The position numbers and the translations under genes were made by a program. From Alteribacillus sp041949975 (GTDB lineage Bacteria; Bacillota; Bacilli; Bacillales; Marinococcaceae), in the NCBI RefSeq assembly GCF_041949975.1, contig NZ_JBHFQG010000002.1, positions 173,039 through 237,038 of the forward strand: a stretch of 64,000 nt of DNA, given 5' to 3'. The notes beneath the pieces are model-generated. The model did not search any database, was not told the origin of the DNA, and saw only the letters and a list, made by a program, of their open reading frames with translations. Shown here in pieces: positions 43,965 through 51,742 of this stretch (positions are counted from its first letter, which is position 1; each line of letters opens with the position of its first letter).

Positions 43965-45005
43965 ATGAGTGAGCGAAAAGCAGCGCTTGACCAGGCGCTT
44001 AGAAATATTGAGAAACAATTTGGAAAAGGATCTATAATGAAGCTTGGGGAACAAGCCGAACGAAAAGTCTCCACAATATCCAGCGGGGCATTAGCTGTAG
44101 ATATTGCGCTTGGAGTCGGCGGGTATCCTCGCGGCAGAATTGTAGAAATATACGGTCCGGAATCTTCTGGTAAAACCACCGTGGCTCTTCATGCGATTGC
44201 GGAAGTGCAGCGAAAAGGCGGGCAGGCAGCATTCATCGATGCCGAACACGCTCTGGATCCGGCTTATGCTCAAAACTTAGGTGTTAATATTGATGAGCTG
44301 CTACTATCCCAACCAGATACCGGTGAACAGGCTCTTGAAATTGCTGAAGCCCTTGTGCGCAGCGGTGCTGTAGATATTATTGTAGTTGACTCTGTCGCAG
44401 CGCTTGTACCAAAAGCGGAAATCGAAGGGGAAATGGGAGACAGCCATGTCGGATTGCAGGCACGGTTAATGTCTCAGGCTCTTCGGAAACTTTCTGGAGC
44501 GATCAGTAAATCGAATTCCATCGCTGTCTTTATTAACCAGATTCGTGAAAAAGTCGGTGTAATGTTTGGCAGCCCCGAGACTACTCCAGGCGGCCGTGCA
44601 CTGAAGTTCTATTCGTCTGTAAGGCTGGAAGTCCGCCGTGCAGAGACACTCAAGCAAGGCAATGAAATGGTAGGAAATAAAACCCGCATTAAAATTGTGA
44701 AAAACAAAGTTGCTCCGCCATTTAAGCAGGCTGAGGTAGATATTATGTATGGGGAAGGAATTTCAAGAGAAGGATCTATTCTTGATATTGGTGCTGAACT
44801 TGATATCGTACAGAAAAGTGGTGCCTGGTATTCATATGAAGGAGAACGCTTAGGGCAGGGTCGAGAAAATGCCAAGCAGTATTTAAAAGAAAATGAAGAA
44901 GTAACAGCCACTATTGAAGGAAGTATCCGTGAGCACTATAACCTTGATGCAATCCAATCTCAAGCCGAAGAAGAAGGATTATTAATAGAAGCAGATGAAG
45001 AATAA
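43965..45005 (+). CDS. recA: Recombinase RecA
   Basis: Strand-exchange ATPase and SOS coprotease. 346 residues. Walker A GPESSGKTT begins at residue 64. The segment GEMGDSHVGLQARLMSQALRK and the L2-loop region NQIREKVGVMFGSPETTPGGRALKF are typical, and the C-terminal tail is acidic. AAAGGAGAG precedes the ATG at 43965. It has its own promoter with a LexA operator and a strong terminator, so it is mainly monocistronic; read-through from cinA-helicase is possible because the intervening terminator is weak. Confidence 0.98.
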   Translation: MSERKAALDQALRNIEKQFGKGSIMKLGEQAERKVSTISSGALAVDIALGVGGYPRGRIVEIYGPESSGKTTVALHAIAEVQRKGGQAAFIDAEHALDPAYAQNLGVNIDELLLSQPDTGEQALEIAEALVRSGAVDIIVVDSVAALVPKAEIEGEMGDSHVGLQARLMSQALRKLSGAISKSNSIAVFINQIREKVGVMFGSPETTPGGRALKFYSSVRLEVRRAETLKQGNEMVGNKTRIKIVKNKVAPPFKQAEVDIMYGEGISREGSILDIGAELDIVQKSGAWYSYEGERLGQGRENAKQYLKENEEVTATIEGSIREHYNLDAIQSQAEEEGLLIEADEE

Positions 45006-45011
45006 CGTTTC

Positions 45012-45043
45012 AACCACCCTTTATTCTAAAAAGGGTGGTTTTT
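45012..45043 (+). terminator. recA terminator
   Basis: AACCACCCTTT paired with AAAAGGGTGGTT, followed by Ts. Confidence 0.9.
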
Positions 45044-45093
45044 AAATCGTCTAAATCCATTTACAGATAGGGGATTGAGGACATTGGGAAGTC

Positions 45094-45122
45094 TTGACAT
45101 GTCTACAGTGGGAGGATACAAT
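45094..45122 (+). promoter_or_regulatory. Near-consensus SigA promoter of rny
   Basis: TTGACA at 45094-45099 (perfect), a 17-base spacer, TACAAT at 45117-45122 (five of six). The best vegetative promoter seen in the window. It gives a leader of about 250 bases before rny. Confidence 0.88.
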
Positions 45123-45380
45123 TAAAGGGAGTGATGCTTGAAAAAGTGTCACGGAATGTTCACCGTATTTGCTCTAAAAGGCTTTTTTATTGGAGAAATT
45201 AGCAGATCACTCTCCTATAAACCAAGCCTTTTTTATCGACGGCACAACCGGTCGACACCACGTCAAAGAAACATTCACATGTATGCGAAGTTTTATGAAC
45301 AAAAATGAAAAAACACCCCCTTTAGGCAAAAACAGTGGAACCAAAGGGTACAACCAGATAGCAAGAGGAGGTGAAAAGAC
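45123..45380 (+). other. Long structured leader of rny
   Basis: Holds two hairpins: AAAAGGCTT (from about 45175) with AAGCCTTTTTT (ending about 45234), which has terminator character, and CCCTTT (45318-45323) with AAAGGG (45343-45348) just before the rny ribosome site. A short frame, TTG 45138 to TGA 45308 (56 codons, basic, Shine-Dalgarno AAAGGGAG six bases upstream), runs through the first hairpin. A 22-codon frame from ATG 45134 overlaps it. Neither resembles a known protein. The region could be an attenuator-type leader or carry a small peptide gene. Confidence 0.4.
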
Positions 45381-46946
45381 TTGGAAAACATCTTTCTCAT
45401 CTCCATTTTGCTTGTTGTCGTTGCAGCTTTGAGTGGATTGATTGGTTATTTTGTTCGTAAATCTATTGCGGAAGCGAAGATAGCGAGCGCGGAACAAGCC
45501 GCCAAACAGATCGTAGAAGATGCTGAGCGGAAAGCAGAAGCCAGTAAAAAAGAGGCAGTGCTCGAAGCAAAAGATCAAGCGCATCAGCTTCGTGCAGAAG
45601 CAGAAGAAGATTTGCGGGAACGAAGAAATGAAGTTCAGAAACAAGAAAACCGCTTAATGCAGAAAGAAGAGATTCTTGACCGAAAAAGTGAGACATTGGA
45701 CAAGAAAGAAGAATCGTTGGAAAAGAGAGAAGAATCTCTCGCCGACAAACAACGACAGGTAGATGAAAATAACAGCAAAGTGGAGGAGATTTTAGCAAAA
45801 CAGCAAGATGAGCTAGAGAGAATTTCAGGGATGACCCGTGAAGAAGCAAAAGAAATGATTAGACGAGACGTCCAGCAGGAACTCGAGCATGAAACAGCCT
45901 TAATGGTGAAAGAACATACTGAACGTGCTAAAAATGAAGCGGACAAGAAAGCACGGCAAATTCTTTCATTGGCTATTCAGCGCTGTGCAGCAGATCATAT
46001 TGCAGAGACAACCGTTTCTGTTGTAAATCTTCCAAATGATGAAATGAAAGGCCGAATCATTGGAAGAGAAGGAAGAAATATTCGCGCTCTCGAGACACTC
46101 ACAGGAATTGACCTAATCATTGATGATACACCGGAAGCTGTTATTCTCTCCGGATTTGATCCAATTAGAAGAGAAATTGCCCGGACGTCACTAGATAAAC
46201 TTGTACAGGATGGACGAATTCATCCGGCCCGCATTGAAGAGACGGTTGAAAAATCAAGGCGGGAAGTAGATGAATTAATTCGTGAATACGGTGAGGAAAC
46301 CACCTTTCAAATGGGGATTCACGGACTTCATCCAGATTTAATTAAAATTCTCGGCCGATTGAAATTTAGAACGAGCTATGGGCAAAATGTTCTTAACCAC
46401 TCGATGGAAGTGGCTCATCTAACAGCATTGATGGCTGCAGAGCTTGGTGAGGATGAACAGTTAGCTAAACGAGCGGGGCTTCTCCATGATATTGGGAAAG
46501 CAATTGACCATGAGGTGGAAGGCAGTCACGTGGAAATTGGTGTAGAGCTTGCTCAAAAATATAAAGAGCATCCAGTAGTGATAAATAGTATTGCATCCCA
46601 CCATGGAGATACGGAAGCGACTTCTGTTATCGCAACACTGGTTGCTGCTGCAGACGCGTTATCTGCTGCCCGCCCTGGTGCTCGAAGAGAAACGCTTGAA
46701 ACGTACATTCGTCGATTAGAAAAGCTTGAAGAAATAGCGGAATCGTTCGAAGGGGTTGAAAAAACGTACGCCATTCAAGCAGGCCGTGAAGTAAGAATTA
46801 TGGTGAAACCTGATTTAGTTGATGACGCATTGGCGCATCGGTTGGCCAGAGATATTACGAAACAAATTGAAGAAGAGCTCGATTATCCCGGTCATATAAG
46901 AGTGACAGTAATAAGGGAGACGAGAGCAGTAGAATATGCTAAATAA
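45381..46946 (+). CDS. rny: Ribonuclease Y
   Basis: Membrane-anchored endoribonuclease that initiates mRNA decay in Firmicutes. 521 residues. The N-terminal membrane helix (IFLISILLVVVAALSGLIGYF) is followed by a long Glu/Lys/Gln-rich coiled coil to about residue 190. Then come a KH domain with GRIIGREGRNIRALE and an HD domain with HD at 369-370 (GLLHDIGKAIDHE). The start is TTG at 45381, with GAGGAGGTG upstream. The ricA product encoded 10 kb downstream belongs to the Y-complex that modulates this enzyme. Confidence 0.97.
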   Translation: MENIFLISILLVVVAALSGLIGYFVRKSIAEAKIASAEQAAKQIVEDAERKAEASKKEAVLEAKDQAHQLRAEAEEDLRERRNEVQKQENRLMQKEEILDRKSETLDKKEESLEKREESLADKQRQVDENNSKVEEILAKQQDELERISGMTREEAKEMIRRDVQQELEHETALMVKEHTERAKNEADKKARQILSLAIQRCAADHIAETTVSVVNLPNDEMKGRIIGREGRNIRALETLTGIDLIIDDTPEAVILSGFDPIRREIARTSLDKLVQDGRIHPARIEETVEKSRREVDELIREYGEETTFQMGIHGLHPDLIKILGRLKFRTSYGQNVLNHSMEVAHLTALMAAELGEDEQLAKRAGLLHDIGKAIDHEVEGSHVEIGVELAQKYKEHPVVINSIASHHGDTEATSVIATLVAAADALSAARPGARRETLETYIRRLEKLEEIAESFEGVEKTYAIQAGREVRIMVKPDLVDDALAHRLARDITKQIEEELDYPGHIRVTVIRETRAVEYAK

Positions 46947-46972
46947 AGCGGCGATTTCGCCGCTTTATTTTT
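46945..46972 (+). terminator. rny terminator
   Basis: AAAGCGGCGA - TT - TCGCCGCTTT, overlapping the last base pairs of the stop codon, followed by ATTTTT. Confidence 0.9.
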
Positions 46973-47064
46973 ACACTGTCAGGAATGTCTAACATTTTAT
47001 TGGTGAACTATAATTAAAAACGGCATTCGCCGCAATAACTCGGCGGTAAGCCGAGTTTTTCTAA
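46969..47064 (+). repeat. 97-bp intergenic repeat, reference copy
   Basis: Starts TTTTACACTGTCAGGAATG in the T-tract of the rny terminator, continues ATTTTATTGGTGAACTATAA, then two short hairpins, GGCATTCGCC-type and ACTCGGCGGTAAGCCGAGT, and ends TTTTTCTAAT. Related copies lie at 15755-15854, 30440-30516 (partial), 39897-40115 (interrupted) and, inverted, about 55813-55880. The remaining 170 bases to ymdB are AT-rich without a clear feature. Confidence 0.75.
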
Positions 47065-47236
47065 TGATTATAGTAATAGATATTCGTAACTAAGATTTAA
47101 AGCTTTCTTGATAAGTATTTAGGAAAAAGCCAGGTTTTTCTCCTTTCCCATTAATAAGAGAAACTTGCACTTTACTATTTAGTTTTGATATAAAAAAATT
47201 ACGCTCACTGATTGAAAATTTTAAAGGAGACGTTGT

Positions 47237-48031
47237 ATGAAAATATTATTTGTAGGAGATGTCGTTGGCTCTCCTGGCAGAAACATGGTCAGTGAATACC
47301 TTCCCAAGCTAAAAAAGAAGTATAAACCTGCCGTTACTATTTTAAATGGGGAAAATGCAGCAGGCGGCAAAGGAATTACCGAGAAAATTTATAAAGGGTT
47401 TTTAGAAAAAGGAGCCCAGGCTGTTACTTTAGGAAACCATACATGGGATAACAAAGAGATTTTTGAATTTATAAATGACGCACCTCTTATGGTACGACCC
47501 GCAAATTATCCAGAAGAGACGCCAGGGAATGAATATATCATTGCGAAAGTAAACGATCTTGAAGTAGGGGTTATCAGTTTAATGGGCCGAACCTTTATGC
47601 CTCCAAATGATTGTCCCTTTAAAAAAGCTGACGCTCTTATTGAAAAAATTAAAAAGCGGACTCCTATTATATTCGTTGATTTTCATGCGGAAGCTACTAG
47701 TGAAAAGCAGGCAATGGGCTGGTTTCTTGATGGTAAAGTTACTGCGGTAGCAGGGACTCATACTCATGTGCAAACAGCGGATAATAGAATATTACCAGAT
47801 GGCACGGCTTATATAAGTGATGCAGGAATGACAGGACCGTTGGATGGTATTTTAGGAATGAAAAGAGAGGATATCATCAATAAATTTTTAACAAATCTTC
47901 CAGTTAGGTTTGAAGTTGCCAAAGGTAGGGAACAATTAAACGGAATCCTTATTGAAGTAGTTCCAAAAACAGGAAAAGCCAAAAAAATTGATCGTATTCA
48001 AATAAGTGATGAACATCCTTTTTTTGAATAA
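47237..48031 (+). CDS. ymdB: YmdB-type metallophosphoesterase / cyclic-nucleotide phosphodiesterase
   Basis: 264-residue calcineurin-like phosphoesterase of the YmdB family; in B. subtilis it affects biofilm-versus-motility choice and hydrolyses 2',3'-cyclic nucleotides. Metal-binding segments are MKILFVGDVVGSPGR, ILNGENAAGGKGIT, LGNHTWDNKE, VDFHAEATSEK and the GTHTHVQTAD cluster. The ATG at 47237 has AAAGGAG upstream. Its place between rny and spoVS is the usual one. Confidence 0.95.
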   Translation: MKILFVGDVVGSPGRNMVSEYLPKLKKKYKPAVTILNGENAAGGKGITEKIYKGFLEKGAQAVTLGNHTWDNKEIFEFINDAPLMVRPANYPEETPGNEYIIAKVNDLEVGVISLMGRTFMPPNDCPFKKADALIEKIKKRTPIIFVDFHAEATSEKQAMGWFLDGKVTAVAGTHTHVQTADNRILPDGTAYISDAGMTGPLDGILGMKREDIINKFLTNLPVRFEVAKGREQLNGILIEVVPKTGKAKKIDRIQISDEHPFFE

Positions 48032-48099
48032 AAAGATCTCCTTAAAGTAAGGCACCTTGCGCATACAATTAGAAAATTTAGAAAATATCACTATACTAA

Positions 48100-48129
48100 G
48101 CAGGAATACAAGTGGAATATAATGAATAT
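48100..48129 (+). promoter_or_regulatory. SigH-type promoter for spoVS
   Basis: GCAGGAATA at 48100-48108, a 12-base spacer, AATGAATAT at 48121-48129. This fits the SigH consensus (RNAGGAWWW, 11-12 bases, RNNGAATWW) at every defined position. spoVS is a known SigH-dependent gene in B. subtilis. Confidence 0.7.
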
Positions 48130-48170
48130 AGTTAACGAGGGGCATTATCCCACATAAGGAGGTACTAAAA

Positions 48171-48431
48171 ATGGAAGTATTAAAAGTATCAGCCAAATCC
48201 ACTCCCAATTCTGTAGCAGGCGCTTTGGCAGGAGTCATTCGTGAAAGAGGCGCCGCTGAAATTCAGGCGATAGGCGCAGGTGCCCTTAATCAATCAATTA
48301 AAGCCATAGCAATCGCCAGGGGCTTTGTTGCTCCAAGCGGTATTGATCTTGTTTGTATTCCAGCCTTTACCGACATTCAAATCGATGGCGAAGAACGAAC
48401 GGCAATTAAGTTAATTATAGAGCCCCGTTGA
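48171..48431 (+). CDS. spoVS: Stage V sporulation protein S
   Basis: 86-residue Alba-like protein needed for completion of stage V and influencing asymmetric septation. The sequence (MEVLKVSAKSTPNSVAGALA, GAAEIQAIGAGALNQSIKAI and so on) is among the most conserved of sporulation proteins. AAGGAGGT precedes the ATG. It has its own SigH-type promoter and a terminator. Confidence 0.97.
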   Translation: MEVLKVSAKSTPNSVAGALAGVIRERGAAEIQAIGAGALNQSIKAIAIARGFVAPSGIDLVCIPAFTDIQIDGEERTAIKLIIEPR

Positions 48432-48450
48432 TGAAAAATGGTTATAACGA

Positions 48451-48484
48451 AAGCCTGGCTGTCTCATGACAAGCCAGGTTTTTC
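48451..48484 (+). terminator. spoVS terminator
   Basis: AAGCCTGGCT and AGCCAGGTT pair around a GTCTCATGACA loop, followed by five Ts. Confidence 0.8.
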
Positions 48485-48820
48485 ATTGTCTAGAAAATTA
48501 TATTTTTTCCATTATGGATAACTATCTCCATATTGTTTCTAGCTTCAGGCCCAGACTCTCGAAGGCCCAAGACGGAGTAAGGAACATCGACGCACAGGAC
48601 GTGCTAATACCGCCAATGCCAAGGACGTGGCGTTTTTGGCGACGAGTTCACAACGTCAATACTTCCTGTACAAGCCAGTTCGACGTTGTCACAGGACGTA
48701 CTTCCACAGGATGGGTGACTTCTTCTACGTTGCACACAGGACGTGTGTGAATTTAGTAGAAGTTCATTAATGTCGTTAGCTGAACGTCATTTAAAACAGG
48801 GCGCTTGCACTTTTGTTTTT
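48485..48820 (+). repeat. Mosaic intergenic repeat, copy C (long form)
   Basis: Begins at the T-tract of the spoVS terminator with ATTGTCTAGAAAATTAT and ATGGATAACTATCTCCATAT, then GCCCAGACTCTCG and GGCCCAAGACGG, all shared with the copy at 18.3 kb. It contains AAGCCAGTTCGACGTTGTCA followed by CAGGACGTA (identical to copy B) and a nested hairpin at 48723-48763 (TTCTAC...GCACAC-AGGAC-GTGTGT...GTAGAA) equivalent to copy D. It ends ACAGGGCGCTTGCACTTTTG. An open frame inside it (48466-48750) is not a gene. The last 200 bases before korA (48821-49024) are AT-rich, with a possible TACAAT and no clear promoter. Confidence 0.8.
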
Positions 48821-49024
48821 ATAAAACCTATAGCCCGGATAAGAATACTTTGATACAATGTTTAAATAAATAAAAAAAGCTTCTTTCCTTGCTTTTTCAG
48901 AAGGTTCATTCTACGATTAATAAGTGTGTATTTAACTTCCTAAAAAAAACACAATTACAAAATAGAGATTCATACCGCAACGAAATAGAAGACAGAGAGG
49001 TAAGGAACCGAAAGGATGAGATAA

Positions 49025-50764
49025 ATGATTGATCAGCTTTCTTGGAAAGTCGGCGGTCAGCAGGGGGAAGGGATTGAAAGCACCGGTGAGATTTTTTCGG
49101 TGGCTCTCAACCGGCTCGGCTATTATTTATACGGCTACCGTCATTTTTCCTCGCGTATTAAAGGCGGACACACGAATAATAAGATTCGGGTAAGTACAAA
49201 GCAGATTAACGCCATTTCAGATGATCTAGATATATTAATAGCATTTGATCAAGAAACAATTGATGTAAATTATGACGAACTTCGCCAGGGCGGCATTGTT
49301 ATTGCCGACGCTAAATTCAATCCAACGATACCAGAGGATGGAAAAGCAGATTTGTATGATATACCGTTTACAGAAATAGCAAAAGAATTAGGCACACCCC
49401 TCATGAAAAATATGGTGGCCGTCGGAGCATCCAGCGCAATCCTTGGTATTCCGGCCGATCATTATCAAGAGGTCGTTGAGGAAATATTCTTAAAAAAAGG
49501 CGAAGCGGTAGTAGAAAAGAATATGGAAGCCATAAGAAAAGGAGCTGCTTATTTTGCTGATCAGGCGGGTGGCCAGCATGAAGACTTTCTTTTAAAAGAA
49601 GCAGATGGCAAAAAACGTATGTTTATGATTGGAAACGATGCAATTGGCCTTGGAGCCATTGCAGCAGGGACACGTTTTATGGCTGCTTATCCTATTACCC
49701 CGGCTTCTGAGATTATGGAATACTTAATTAAAAAGTTCCCTGACTTTGGCGGAACGGTTATTCAAACAGAAGACGAAATAGCGGCAGCCAATATGGCAAT
49801 CGGTTCTAATTATGCTGGAGTCCGTGCTTTTACAGCTTCTGCTGGTCCTGGTTTGTCTTTAATGACAGAAGCTATTGGTCTTGCAGGTATGACGGAAACA
49901 CCGATAGTGATTGTAGATACACAAAGAGGAGGCCCAAGTACAGGTCTTCCAACAAAGCAAGAGCAATCCGATATGATGGCGATGTTATATGGCACACACG
50001 GAGAAATACCTAAAATAGTAATAGCACCGAGCACTGTTCAGGAAGCTTTTTATGATACCATTACAGCTTTTAATATGGCAGAAGAATATCAATGTCCGGT
50101 CATATTAATGACAGACCTCGCGCTTTCTTTAGGCAAACAGACAGTAGAGCCATTAAACTACGATAAGATTAAAATCAGAAGAGGAAAGCTTGAGAAAGAG
50201 CCTTCCTTGCCGAAGCAAGCACCTGAAGAATATTTTGAAAGGTATGCAGCTGGAGAAGACGGAATTTCAACGAGGCTCTTGCCAGGAACCGAAAATGGTA
50301 TATTTCACGTAACCGGAGTAGAACATGATGAAACAGGAAAGCCTTCCGAAAAGCCTGAAAACCGCCAAAAACAAATGGACAAACGTCTGAAAAAAACAGA
50401 AATGGTTCCATACCGATTTGACGAACCAATTTATGCTTACGATCCTCATGATGAACCTGACTTACTTGTTATTGGAATTAACTCTACGCGTGGAGTTATA
50501 AATGAAGCCATTACCCGTTTAGAAACAGAAGGATATAAAGTAAACCATGCGCACATACGACTGCTGCACCCATTCCCAGCAGAAGAGCTGGAACCAAAAC
50601 TGCACAGGGCTAAAAAAACAGTCGTCATTGAAAATAACGCCACCGGTCAGCTTGCAAGTATTATCCGTTTAAACACAGGTGTCAAAATGGAAAGTATTTT
50701 AAAATATAACGGAAACCCGTTTTTACCTGCTGAGATTCACAGCAAGTGTAAGGAGTTGTTATAA
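49025..50764 (+). CDS. korA: 2-oxoacid:acceptor oxidoreductase, alpha subunit (fused gamma-alpha)
   Basis: Subunit of a 2-oxoglutarate/2-oxoacid:ferredoxin oxidoreductase, which converts a 2-oxoacid and CoA to acyl-CoA, CO2 and reduced ferredoxin. 579 residues. The N-terminal gamma-type domain (GGQQGEGIESTGEIF, FSSRIKGGHTNNKIRVS) is fused to the alpha domain (residues 200 on: AYPITPASEIMEYL, QTEDEIAAANMAIGSNYAGVRAFTASAGPGLSLM). The C-terminal region is the domain-II type. The ATG at 49025 has GAAAGGATG-type spacing; the ribosome site is unremarkable. korB starts directly after its stop codon. Substrate range cannot be read from sequence. Confidence 0.93.
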   Translation: MIDQLSWKVGGQQGEGIESTGEIFSVALNRLGYYLYGYRHFSSRIKGGHTNNKIRVSTKQINAISDDLDILIAFDQETIDVNYDELRQGGIVIADAKFNPTIPEDGKADLYDIPFTEIAKELGTPLMKNMVAVGASSAILGIPADHYQEVVEEIFLKKGEAVVEKNMEAIRKGAAYFADQAGGQHEDFLLKEADGKKRMFMIGNDAIGLGAIAAGTRFMAAYPITPASEIMEYLIKKFPDFGGTVIQTEDEIAAANMAIGSNYAGVRAFTASAGPGLSLMTEAIGLAGMTETPIVIVDTQRGGPSTGLPTKQEQSDMMAMLYGTHGEIPKIVIAPSTVQEAFYDTITAFNMAEEYQCPVILMTDLALSLGKQTVEPLNYDKIKIRRGKLEKEPSLPKQAPEEYFERYAAGEDGISTRLLPGTENGIFHVTGVEHDETGKPSEKPENRQKQMDKRLKKTEMVPYRFDEPIYAYDPHDEPDLLVIGINSTRGVINEAITRLETEGYKVNHAHIRLLHPFPAEELEPKLHRAKKTVVIENNATGQLASIIRLNTGVKMESILKYNGNPFLPAEIHSKCKELL

Positions 50765-51631
50765 TTGGCTACAGTTAAAGATTTTCGTAATAAAGTAAAA
50801 CCAAATTGGTGCCCTGGCTGCGGTGATTTTTCTATTCAAGCTGCTATTCAGCGTGCAGCTGCAAATGTTGGCCTTGAGCCTCATGACCTGGCGCTTATTA
50901 CCGGTATTGGTTGTTCAGGAAGAATTTCAGGCTATATCAATGCTTATGGTTTCCATGGTGTCCATGGAAGGGTCCTGCCATTAGCGCAAGGCGTTAAAAT
51001 GGCAAATCGCGATCTCACTGTCATCGCATCCGGCGGAGATGGGGACGGTTTTGCCATTGGAATGGGGCATACCATTCATTCTATCCGGAGAAATATTGAT
51101 ATGACTTATATTATCATGGACAATCAAATCTATGGATTGACGAAGGGCCAAACCTCTCCGAGAAGCGATGCCGGCTTTAAAACGAAAAGTACACCAAACG
51201 GTTCCATTGAAGCTTCACTTAACGTCATGGAAACCGCATTAACTGCTGGAGCAACTTTTGTTGCTCAAAGTTTTTCAAGTGATTTGAAAGAATTAACATC
51301 GTTAATTGAGCAGGGCATTAATCATAACGGATTTTCACTTATTAACGTATTCAGCCCCTGTGTAACGTTTAATAAAGTAAACACGTATGATTGGTTTAAA
51401 GAAAATTTAACAAAGCTCGATGCTATGGAGAACTATGATCATACCGACCGAACAAAAGCAATGCAAACATTAATGGAACATAATGGCTTAGTAACAGGGC
51501 TCATTTATCAAGATGAGAACACTCCTTCTTATCAGGATAAAATTCCAGGTTATAAATCAACTCCGCTTTCAGAAGATAATTTGAAGCTTGACCGTGAGAA
51601 ATTTGATCGGCTTACGAAAGAATTTATGTAA
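50765..51631 (+). CDS. korB: 2-oxoacid:acceptor oxidoreductase, beta subunit (TPP-binding)
   Basis: 288-residue thiamine-diphosphate subunit that pairs with KorA. CPGCGDFSIQ near the N-terminus carries Cys residues of the iron-sulfur site. GDGDGFAIGMGHTIHSIRRN and MDNQIYGLTKGQTSPRS form the TPP/Mg site. The start is TTG at 50765 with AAGGAG nine bases upstream, immediately after the korA stop; the pair is coupled. Confidence 0.94.
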   Translation: MATVKDFRNKVKPNWCPGCGDFSIQAAIQRAAANVGLEPHDLALITGIGCSGRISGYINAYGFHGVHGRVLPLAQGVKMANRDLTVIASGGDGDGFAIGMGHTIHSIRRNIDMTYIIMDNQIYGLTKGQTSPRSDAGFKTKSTPNGSIEASLNVMETALTAGATFVAQSFSSDLKELTSLIEQGINHNGFSLINVFSPCVTFNKVNTYDWFKENLTKLDAMENYDHTDRTKAMQTLMEHNGLVTGLIYQDENTPSYQDKIPGYKSTPLSEDNLKLDREKFDRLTKEFM

Positions 51632-51648
51632 GGGAAAATAAAAATGGA

Positions 51649-51682
51649 GGTTTGGTCTGACTTACAGACCAAGCCCTTTTTG
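51649..51682 (+). terminator. korAB terminator
   Basis: TTTGGTCTG - ACTTA - CAGACCAAG followed by CCCTTTTTG. Confidence 0.8.
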
Positions 51683-51742
51683 TTTAAAAATGTGTAGTTC
51701 GGGAAACAGTTGTGAGGAAATGATGAAGAAAGGAGTCAAAAG

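Noticed and set aside
45190..45432. 80-codon open frame before and overlapping rny
   Set aside because: It runs into rny in another frame and has no ribosome site; only the shorter frame at 45138 has a Shine-Dalgarno and it is treated as tentative.
48466..48750. 94-codon open frame behind spoVS
   Set aside because: It lies inside the mosaic repeat, has no ribosome site and codes for a composition typical of noncoding palindromic DNA.
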